In this document: positions 48,401-57,093 of the stretch, in pieces | Numbering within the stretch: the stretch's first letter is position 1 | Layout: each line of letters opens with the position of its first letter | Source of the DNA: Gymnopilus junonius | Taxonomy: Eukaryota > Basidiomycota > Agaricomycetes > Agaricales > Galerinaceae | DNA length: 64,000 nt | Direction: 5' to 3' | Assembly: GCA_015501075.1 (NCBI GenBank) | Contig: JADNYJ010000102.1 | Span: 62,001-126,000 of the forward strand | The notes under the pieces: generated by a model | What the model was told of the DNA's origin: nothing | The model's database searches: none | Seen by the model: only the letters and a program-made list of their open reading frames with translations | Translations under genes and position numbers: made by a program

Positions 48401-49041
48401 AGTAGCAAATGGTGACATCATGTATACCATTGGTATGAAGAACGAGCATGTTGGTATGCGCTGGAATCGGGTTTTCGCAGAATGAGCCAGCGTGATTAAG
48501 TTGCAGCTTGAGGCCTAAAGATTTGAGGGAGATGGTAAGAAATTTGTGGCCATCCCATCTCTAGACATAAGTAAAGGATTAAAATTGGGTTATTGGCTAG
48601 CAAACAGAACACAGATGCAGACGTACCTCTATTTGGTGGAAGGGATGGACTCGGTGCCTCCTGACACAACACAAGCTGCAAGTCAAATCAGGGACCAAGC
48701 ATTCTTTGCAATGGTATTCAGGCCGAGCAGGAGATGAGACAGACCAAGCCAAGCAGTCAGGACACTGCTCGGCACTTCGAAAGTCTCCATGGCCTGACCA
48801 GCGAAGAAGTTCATCCAGAAAAATTTGTCGATACTGCTCTTTCCATACAACATGTGGTCGCACCTAGGAGGAAGCAAGTTAGATAAAGCAAACAACATCA
48901 AATTCGAACGTGGTTTCCTTTTCAACCTAGACTGCCTTCTCTGACATGGATGAAATCCTCGCCTTCATCATCTTCCAGGCTGACCCAGTCGCTGTGAAAT
49001 CTCTGCAGTTGAAGGCATTGCCATTTGGCAGGTCTATCCAT
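45440..49041 (-). pseudogene. KDZ (Kyakuja/Dileera/Zisupton) transposase
   Basis: This enzyme should move the surrounding element through an RNase H-fold core. Exons from the right: a probable start MDRPAKWQCLQLQRFHSDWV (49041); the CxC2 cysteine cluster ELLRWSGHGDF, CPDC, YHCKECLVPDLTCSLCCVRR, HPFHQIE (48860-48610); SLKSLGLKLQLNHAGSFC; MLVLHTNGIHDVTICYCGC; CPSCPHPGINLPEDW; QKGEHYTNMDYIFGS; ISYDIACQWFTNLFSRI with the first catalytic Asp; then GIGFSDCECPERVWAPHNAL with the catalytic Glu, and QGPGSRQDVLDDHFGFWNW. The C-terminal part (LSWIWLTIPSNDSEEDKDDI, EEMRRVLAFLEWKSHWW) ends in an acidic tail with its stop at 45440. An in-frame TGA stands at 48069-48071 just before CPSCPHPG. There are about ten introns; borders are approximate. 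It is probably dead by that stop. Confidence 0.83.
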
Positions 49042-49994
49042 GGCATTGAGGGAGGGAAGGGACAGGGAGTAAAGAAATATATGTCAGTAGTCTACGCAGT
49101 CAAGATTGTTGATCATATCATGCCGGTAAATCATGTGACCAACCATTTCCTGTGATCCCGCATTGGCTGGTACAACACCGATCCCCGCATTGTGTAATGA
49201 GTTCTTGACCTACGATCGACATTTTTGGTTTAATCAAGAGCTTATGAGGATTAGAATCGATTTATTACAGTTGTAAAGCTTAGGTAAACATCCGATAATG
49301 CAAAATTTGGTGCAACGCTGCATGCAGCTTGTGGCTTGGGAAATCATGTGACCATTTTTCCACCGCACTTCATTAATTTCATTAAGTCCAAGCTCACCTT
49401 GCTCTCTAGGCAACTTGCACTGACCTTCAGACTGATTTGTTGCTTTAACTAAATTAAATCAGAATTGACGATAGCTTCTCTAATTTATACAGTACTTTTC
49501 TGATCTAATTGGGAATAAATGTCTTTTCTTTGGTAATTGTTTCGCTGGGTTAGGCCTGCGTGGCGGTTTCAGGACAGACATGAAGATGTCGAAACTGCAT
49601 TATAGGATAACAACGAAAGAAACTCCTTAAATAAACCTACCATTGTCTTTACATGATATGCAGGGAAGCCATATCTAAAATTATGAAGCATGAAATAGAT
49701 TTTGGCAAAGTGGAACCTCGAAACAAGCTTCACATAGCATTTCCAACATTGAAGTCTTGTGCCCTCCAAGTGCAAACATTTGGTGGCCCTCAAAGACAGA
49801 ACAAATTAGCTATTTCTGAATGAAATTACTGTTAGTTTTATCTAGTATGATTTATCTACCATTGACTTCAATTTAATAAAGATCCCTTCCTGTATAACTT
49901 CTACATTGAGCAATGGGAGGCGTTGTATGCCAATGCCTTGCACATCTAAATTTAGATTCAGTCTCTTTCCTTTTGGGTCACTTGAAACCTTCAG
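49042..49994. other. Spacer within the KDZ element
   Basis: This lies between the divergent transposase and the small plus-strand gene and so should hold both promoters. No gene is supported. If the transposase starts further upstream, one exon could lie here. Confidence 0.35.
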
Positions 49995-50670
49995 ATGAAT
50001 GACTACCACTCCTCACACGAACACATCTTCCTTCAACCTGCTGGTATGCATTCCAGGCTTTTGTTCATCAAATATGACTAACATACTCTTACAGGGTGCT
50101 TAAAGCCTACCCCATCTCTCATGCCTCCAACTTGGTTAGGATATGCAGACCCACTGACAGCAGAGGAACACCGACGTGCTCAAAAGCGCGATTTCTATAG
50201 GCTGTATGCTGCCCCTTCTATCTCACATTTTCTCAGTACTATTCCTTGTTTTATTACAGGAATGTGTTTAGTGAGTGCAAGAAAGTGCGTCGACGAGCCG
50301 AACAGTGAGTTGTACTTTCTGTGCTTATTACCCTCTTCCTGATGTGTCATTTCTCGAGTTAGCAAGAAAAATTCTCTCTCAAGCGAGGAGGAGGAGGCTC
50401 AATGGCTCCGCAGGGAGCATCAATGGGAAACTGATGCTCGCTACAGAGCAGCGCACTGCGAGTTATTAAGGCTTAAAGCCATCCAATACCAGTAAGTTCT
50501 GGTCTAACTCTGATGTGATATCCAAATTCAAATTCTTCTTTTCATGCAGTCATGCTAAGAAATGACATAACAAGATTGTGGAGGATGAAGCTGAATTCCA
50601 GCAGCTCATGTCCCAAGATTTCGAGGCGGTTGTGGGATTCGGTGTCGACGGGGAACTATGCCCAAACTAA
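49995..50670 (+). pseudogene. Small charged coiled-coil-like protein in the KDZ element, one stop
   Basis: About five exons join in phase by GT...AG introns. They give MNDYHSSHEHIFLQPAG, then CLKPTPSLMPPTWLGYADPL, LTAEEHRRAQKRDFYRL, NVFSECKKVRRRAE, SLSSEEEEAQWLRREHQWET, then ARYRAAHCELLRLKAIQY. After a TGA at 50563-50565 comes HNKIVEDEAEFQQLMSQDFE, ending GELCPN with TAA. It is rich in Glu, Arg and Lys and probably helical; a DNA-binding or structural helper of transposition is possible but not shown. The TGA sits between KK and HNK, where CGA (Arg) would fit. No family is recognised. Confidence 0.5.
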
Positions 50671-50772
50671 GTCTTGTAATTTCACAGCCCGAAATCATGA
50701 TGAATCAATATATTGCACTATAACCTAAGTCTCGTAATTTCCCGAAATCATGATGAATCAATATATTGCACT
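50668..50772. repeat. Direct repeat of about 50 bp after the small gene
   Basis: Two copies (about 50668-50718 and 50726-50772) share AAGTCTTGTAATTT or AAGTCTCGTAATTT and the segment CCGAAATCATGATGAATC. The first copy overlaps the stop codon of the small gene. Confidence 0.75.
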
Positions 50773-50948
50773 GGCTGTAAGCAACGGCACTAGCAGTAAC
50801 TAAAGGAGTAAGCACTGTGGGGTGTAACGAGTGTGAGATGGTAATGAGGGTGAGAGCGGTAAAGACGGTAGCAAAAGGAAGACATATAAGTTGAAGTACA
50901 GCATAATAGGAAGCGGAGCATAGAGGAAGGCATACACATAGCATACAA

Positions 50949-51033
50949 GCATAGATTGTTGGAATGAAGCATTGAAGAAATTACACATAGCATATGAGCA
51001 TAGATTGTTGGAATGAAGCATTGAAGAAATTAC
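50949..51033. repeat. Tandem repeat with 49-base period at a gene's 3' end
   Basis: The 36-base core starting GCATAGATTGTTGGAATG occurs at 50949-50984 and 50998-51033. The second copy covers the stop codon of the minus-strand gene that ends at 51030. Confidence 0.8.
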
Positions 51034-52598
51034 TTGTTAGCACCGGCAGTTCTCTTACGAGAGGTGCGAGTCTTGCGAGTGGTGACACTGGCAGAAGGGG
51101 AAGGAGAGGAAGGGGCAGGAGAAGCAGTGGCCTGAGATGTGGTGGCAGCAGGGGGTCCAAGGATGTCACCCATGGAATCAAGTTCTTCATGACTGAAGTC
51201 TACCAGGCCAAGCCATTCAGTGTCAGAATCATCATCAAATGATGCAGTAGTAAGCTGACCTGCATGATCCCGTGGTACAGACTGAGGTGCTGGGGAAGAA
51301 CGAGGTGCACCAGTGGCAAAAAGGCCAGAATAATTGACTGCCTTGTTGTTCCTAGATTCGCTAGACGTTGATTTGCTGAAAGCCAAATGTATTGTGTCAT
51401 GTTGACGCTTCTTTGCTGAGAGATCCTTGTTGATAACTGCATTTGATGATGGCCCTTCCTCAGCAGAATTTTCGTCTGAAGGCCACTTGATGCACTTCAA
51501 GCTTGTGACTGGACTAGACGTGGGTGGAGTACTATGGAAGGGGTATGGTGCATCGAATGCTGAAGGGACTTGAGGTGCTATGAAGGGAGAAGGATGAGGT
51601 AAAGCCTTTGGGTATGAGGGTATATGCTGGAGGCATGGATCTTCCTCCCGATCGACAATGACAGCCCATTGTTTACCCTTCATATCTGCATTCTGACCAC
51701 TGCTGTCAAACTCATTGTCTGATCCATCTTCTGAACCAGAAGATGAAATGGGAATAGCACGAGAGTGGATGGTATGCACAGCAGCCACTTCAGACAAAGG
51801 AGAAGGGGCAGACAGAGCTGGGTCGATCTCGGGTTGGGCCAAACTGTGGGGATTATGATCCGGCACATTGGGAACAGGTACAAGGGCAATGACGGGCACA
51901 TCTCTTGGGCGATTCCTGGGAAGGACCCTTCTTGGAACAGGAGTCGGATCCATGGAGTGAACCATAATAGCTTCTTCTGTGGAGGAGCTGAGATCAATTG
52001 CTTCTTCAGCGGGGGAGCCAAGATCCAAATGCAGAAGGGAATCCAAAGGTTGATTCACAAGGGGGTGACTTGTACATTGCCATTATTGTATTGGGCACGA
52101 TAGTAGCCCAAAGCCTCATTAAAGTTGTTGGTAAGCATAAACCATATCTCGCTTTGATGTCTAATCAGCTCCATAAAGAAGCTGAGAAAAAATTAGATTT
52201 GAAGACGCTTGCTTGAAAAAAGATGCTCAACCCACCTGAAGTTGTGAATGACGCCAACAGGTTGGCCAATAATAATAGTTGCGAAGAAGGCAGGTGCTTC
52301 AATACCAGGGTCGATGAGCATGGAAGGATGAGGGGCAGACTCCGAGGAGTGATTCCGTATATTTGCGGGGTTAGCATTGCACGTATCACTTTGCCTGGCT
52401 TGAGAGCCTAAAAGGAGTGATGATAGAGTAGTCAATACGAGATCCACAAATAAGATCTCAAGACTTACTGGCAGGGGAAGCCAGCCCTGCAGTGACGGTG
52501 TGTCCAGGAGGGGCAGAGGGAGCAGCAGTGGCATCAGGAGCAGTGGCGGCGGCACTGGAGGCAGGCGAGGGTGAGGTTGAAGCAGATTTAAGTTGCAT
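51030..52598 (-). CDS. Disordered, basic-ended protein in the KDZ element, unknown
   Basis: A first exon MQLKSASTSPSPASSAAATA (52598) is rich in Ala, Ser and Pro. It is followed by exons with SQARQSDTCNANPANIRN, then DPGIEAPAFFATIIIGQPVG and VIHNF, the only part that looks folded. The last exon (51030 to about 52045) is long, Ser/Pro/Asp-rich and disordered (ISSSGSEDGSDNEFDSSGQN, DDDSDTEWLGLVDFSHEELD) and ends in a basic run TTRKTRTSRKRTAGANK that could be a nuclear signal or DNA contact. It sits between two plus-strand genes. No domain is recognised. It seems intact over its last exon, unlike its neighbours. Confidence 0.5.
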
Positions 52599-53304
52599 TG
52601 TTAGTTGGTTTCTTCCAGTTGAATTGGCTGAGCTTTTATACATCGAAACATGCGATTTTCGAGGACCATCCATGTGAATAATTTCCATCTCGAATCGACC
52701 CTTCAAGATTCGGTGCAGGAGATAAGTTTCAGCATGACATTTCTTTGGTGAACAAAGAATACCTTATCAGAAAGAAAACCCGATTAAATCTCCAGGAAAA
52801 AAAGTGCGAAGAAGTATTGGTGACCGGCTTGACACATGTAGCACGGTTTGGATATCCCGGTAGATCACTATACTTGCTTATATGATATTGAAGGCATAAT
52901 GTGGTGCCTCTCGGCGCGACTTCTGCAGAAAATACGTCTTGGTAAATCACGACTTTCACTGAAGATTATAACCAGAGACTTACAGAATATTGTGCATTGC
53001 CCAGTGCTCCAACACATTCCAGTGTTTCATTTCCAGGACTCCAGACATCCCTGGACTTCATCAGCTTCATCGGGACTGCAGAGTTGAAGCTTCGCAGTTG
53101 ACCACTAGAGAACTCTGCTCTGAAAAATTACTGTAAGTTACGGCTGTCATTCAGATGAGAATTAGAGACTCACAATGGCACAGTTTATCTGGTTCCCAAA
53201 TATATTGTGGTCCTTGGTTAATTCTTGCCAAAATAGAGTGTCAGTATTTTGAATGATATCATTGATCTACATGACGAGCTCACCAGTCTAAATAGTTGCT
53301 CACC
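52599..53304. promoter_or_regulatory. Divergent promoter region inside the KDZ element
   Basis: About 700 bases lie between the starts of two divergent genes. Open frames on both strands here are short and without domains. No TATA box can be assigned with confidence. Confidence 0.4.
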
Positions 53305-55793
53305 ATGGTCAATCCTGGTGCATTTCAAGGGGCATGGAAGGCCTTTCTGATGGGCGAGAAAGAATTCTATAGCCAGGCAGTTGACGATGGTTTTGTCGCA
53401 GAGGCTGTAGCTAAAATTCAGCTTCGTTACTTCAAGAGATTCCCTATTGATTTACCTGAAGAAGAGGATCCATCACCCGAAGATTTGGCTGCTGTAGATG
53501 ATGATGCCATCGAGCCCGATTATCAGGAACCAGACCCAGAAAAAATGACCAGCAAAGAATACGAAGAGGCCATGGAAAAGTTAGGAAGCAGGCAGAGAAA
53601 GATTGCCTTTCATAGAGGTGTGAGTGAGAGTGGCAAGCATAGTGTGCATGAGACATAATTGACAATTATATTCTTCACAGCAAATCAAATGTTGGCTTGC
53701 TTATCAGTACATGAAGGACCACAATATCAATTCCAAAGCTAGTGGAGCGCATAACCCTTATCACGCTCTTCTCTTCAAACTCATGGGAAAGGAATTCATA
53801 TGACCCAGAGCGAGGACACCGTGCAATGTCTGGCGCAAGACACAGTGTGCAGAAATCGAAAAGCAGGTCAAGATTGTAGCTGCCGAGAAGTCCATCAGAA
53901 AGTCAGGTTTAGCAGCACTGCGGGACAAGATTGTGAAAGAAATGTATGGTCAATTGCCAGAAGAAGAGCGGAGAAAGTGGCGATTCACCACAGAACAGGA
54001 GTCAGTGCGGCTCAGAAAGCATAGGAGGCAGAAGTGTTGGGTCCACCTTCAGCAGCACCTCAAGACCGTCAAAGGTACATTCTGTCTTTATTCCGCTTTG
54101 TTCGACAGTCAGTGAACTTCTTCGGTTAGATGTATATTGGGTTTAATATGTTTTATGCATCCCATCTTGGATCTTGTCTGTGAGGCGACAGGTTGGAAAG
54201 CTTCGTTTATTGCAGGAGGGCCAGAGCCTGCTCATGAGGGCAAACTTAATATCATAAGGTAAATACTATGTTCTGCAAGTATGCATATTTCATTGATCCT
54301 TACCTTTCCAGCATTCATTCAGGAAAAATGACAGGTGACATCCCTCTGGAATTTGGCACTCTCGAGCATGAAGGCTACAAGAAACACTTCCTTCCCATGT
54401 ATGGCTGTTTCTTGAAAAAGTGCTATTGTAAGTTCAAGATTCATCTTTCCGTTTTGTATCTGATGGTAGTCTACGACAGCGATCGAAGAATGCCATGCTC
54501 GTGCACTGAAACCCGAGGATAGTCTTTCATTGGAAAACACTGACCCTGTCAAAGAAAATGCCAGCTACTTCTCAGTTGACGCTATTTTAGGAGGTCTCAA
54601 TGCTGGTTCGGAACCTTCATCAGCTCCTCGAGAATCTTGAATGTCTCCATTGCCTGAAGTCCAGCAAGTTTTGAAAATGACCCTCTCGCTCCCAGCATCC
54701 ATTTCAACTATGTTACAAGATGATTTATCTTGTCAAGGACCTACCGCCTCACATCCTTCCTCGCCATCTCCATTGCACCCTTTGTCTCTTGTACCATCCC
54801 AGCCCAACTCACCTGCACTATCCCAGCCAAACTCACCTGCACTATCCCGTCCCAACTCACCTGCACCATCCCATCCCAACTTGCCTGCACCGGCAATTCC
54901 TGCTTCACCACCCAACTTGCCTGCACCATCACGTCCCAACTTGCCTGCACTGTCAGTTCCTGCTTCACCACTGCATTTCCCTCCTCCCTTCCCTCCTGAC
55001 TCTCCCCAGCTTTCGTCTGGACCAATCCTGCCTTCGTCGAGCAACATGTTGGTGTCTGAGCTGGAACCAGCGTTGTCTACTGTTGATACGACACATGAAC
55101 CAGGGCCATTGTCTTCAGATTGTGCCAGCATATCGCAGGGCCGCAGAATGAGCAAGCGGTGCTGACCCATCCATCAAGCAGCTGAGGTGGATACAGAGTC
55201 TCGGCCAGTTAAGAAAGGCCAAGCAACCAGGCGGTCGAGAGCAGCTGAAGCTGATGGCTGTTCGGTTGAGGCTTCCAATGTTCAAATGGGTGTTGCAGCT
55301 GATTCTGATGTGCCACCTTGGTTCAAAAGCACTCTCTCGATGCTTCAAACCTGGGGTCTGGTTGAGAATGGTCAATGGATGGATGTCGTGAGGACGTGGG
55401 CAGCATTCGAGGTTCAGGAAGGTTATGAAGAGGTGGCGAGGCTCTCATCTGCATTTCGCCCTGATGTGATAGCCACGTGGATACAACGAAGGCGCTCACC
55501 AAGTTATCAACCAGATATCGATCTCTCACAATATCCGGAGGCTTACATGAAATGGTGGACCACTGTTCAGCCTGACTGGAGAGTCTCTGACAAGAAGATC
55601 AACTTCAGTGATGTCGATGGGGATTGGGAGCAGCTTAGGAAGCCTGGACTCAATGGCCTCGTAAGCATTCTTGTTGGTCTTTTCTACTGGGGTTGCACTG
55701 TCAAGGATGGCTCGAGAGGCAGCAATGACTGGGGAATTAGCTGTCAAGGACTGCTTGCTGGTCCTCACGCAGCTCTTGACAGCTACCACCTAA
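53305..55793 (+). pseudogene. Large KDZ-borne gene of unknown function, decayed by TGA stops
   Basis: The start MVNPGAFQGAWKAFLMGEKE is at 53305. Exons read AKIQLRYFKRFPIDLPEEED, QIKCWLAYQYMKDHNINSKA, then (after TGA at 53801-53803) PRARTPCNVWRKTQC, LPEEERRKWRFTTEQE, ILDLVCEATGWKASFIAGGP, IHSGKMTGDIPLEFGTLEHE, YGCFLKKCYSIEECHARAL. TGA at 54638-54640 precedes a Pro/Ser region with tandem repeats (SPALSQPNSPALSRPNSPAP). TGA at 55163-55165 precedes the last part (WMDVVRTWAAFEVQEGY, LRKPGLNGLVSILVGLFYWG). A one-base slip near 55690 is needed to reach the likely end LAVKDCLLVLTQLL at 55791-55793. I recall similar hypothetical proteins across mushrooms; no biochemical role is known to me. An HMG-like start is conceivable. 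Confidence 0.6.
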
Positions 55794-56432
55794 GTTCTTC
55801 CCATTGGTTTCTTAACACAAATTTTACATCATTGGGATTCGCAAAAGCTCGGAGAATGCATTTATTTATCTCATTCTGCAGCAGACGGATGGTGTGTTGG
55901 AGGAGGATGCATAGAAGGTATAAATCTATTTTTGGTCAGGCATGGGAAAAGGATTCTGAATGTTCTCAGTGCTACGTATCTGTTTTCATTGCTACATGTA
56001 TTTTCCATCCTCCATTCTGAATAATTGTGGTATCAATGTGTTTCGTCTTGATCTCTAGTTTGTCAATATACCTTTATCACATGAGGGGCAGATGAATTGA
56101 GAGCAAGGGAATGCGAAAAGCCAGGTTTTGATGAGATTCTATTAATAACACTCACACCTACGCTATCATGAGCATCATCCAACTGCTGCATCCACCCCTT
56201 TCTGAGCATTTCTAGCCTCGAATTTGGCACCATTAGTTTTATATGTGTAGTTAAGTCATATTTATAGTTTAAAATGGATTGAAAGGATAGAGGGAGGGGT
56301 GCTAGACCCGGAACTGTGTGCCATGCTTCCATTAATGACGCTTTCTATCCATTTTCAGGTGTCGCCATACTGATCCAATGTGCCTAGCCACTAAATTCAG
56401 CTCGGGGACACGAGCTATTAAAAATAGTACAC
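55794..56432. other. Right subterminal region of the KDZ element
   Basis: Non-coding. It includes the reversed third copy of the subterminal repeat (56083-56167) and weak inverted similarity to the left end. Confidence 0.45.
56083..56167 (-). repeat. Subterminal repeat of the KDZ element, copy 3 (inverted)
   Basis: On the minus strand it reads GGTGTGAGTGTTATTAATAG, then CATCAAAACCTGGCTTTTCG and CTCAATTCATCTGCCCCTC, matching copies 1 and 2 near the other end. Confidence 0.55.
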
Positions 56433-56763
56433 CGGAATGGACATCAAATCTATGACATCATGGATTTGATGCTGTCCCAAGCTACATCCAAACCCATACC
56501 CTGCCATCCACCCCATCCCGCCCTCCCTAGGGCGCGCAAACACCTGAAATGGGTACAGAAAAATTGGGGGAACCCGCCAGATTTATCCGTGCCCCAAACA
56601 GCGCCCCCAATGATGAGCTATAGCCCAAACAATGCCTGGGCATTAAATCCCTGCACTGGCAGGCATTGTTTACATAACCCAGGCAATGCACAGCCATAGG
56701 CCTGGGTAGTTGCCCAGATGGATGCATAAGGTAGGTTGGCAAGTTACCCAGGATTGATGCATC
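56433..56763 (-). repeat. Right terminal inverted repeat of the KDZ element
   Basis: Complement of 43180-43510. It ends GGCAAGTTACCCAGG followed by attgatgcatca, after which the gag of element 2 resumes. Confidence 0.88.
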
Positions 56764-57093
56764 AGGTAGCAGCTACAGGTGCACACCCCAACGTACCGAA
56801 TGAACCACCGAGACCTGAATGCTATGGATGTTGACAAGATCGATGTCAATGCCATGACCCAAGAAGAATGAAGCGAGCTCATGAGAAAGGGGCTCTGCTT
56901 CCAATGCAAGAAGCCTGGGCACATCTCAAGAGACTGCCCCAAGAAGGGCAAGAACAGGAGAAACCCTCCACCAAAGAAGAACCCTCTCAAAGGGAAAGTG
57001 CTCCATGCACACATCAGGTCCCTCATGCAGGACCTCACTGAAGAAGAACGAGAAGAAGTTTACGAAATGGGAGACCAAGAGGGTTTTCAATAA
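56764..57093 (+). pseudogene. Element 2 gag, 3' part with zinc knuckle
   Basis: Gag resumes with TYRMNHRDLNAMDVDKIDVN, meets TGA at 56869-56871, then SELMRKGLCFQCKKPGHISR and DCPKKGKNRRNPPPKK. The CCHC knuckle (CFQCKKPGHISRDC) binds the packaged RNA. The part ends EEEREEVYEMGDQEGFQ with TAA at 57091-57093, which is probably the natural gag stop. Confidence 0.85.

Larger units (their letters stand above)
43180..56763. mobile_element. KDZ-family DNA transposon (about 13.6 kb) nested in gag of element 2
   Basis: The ends are long inverted repeats (about 330 bp clearly, with weaker similarity further in). The outermost well-matched bases are CCTGGGTAACTTGCC, with a weaker extension of about ten bases. 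Inside are a multi-exon KDZ transposase on the minus strand with its CxC2 cysteine module, a small charged-protein gene (plus), a disordered basic protein gene (minus) and a large gene (plus). The boundaries are supported by the interrupted gag: 5' gag on the left, zinc-knuckle gag on the right. I could not find a clean target duplication. KDZ elements are described from basidiomycetes, often with TET/JBP dioxygenase genes; none is visible here. Confidence 0.85.
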
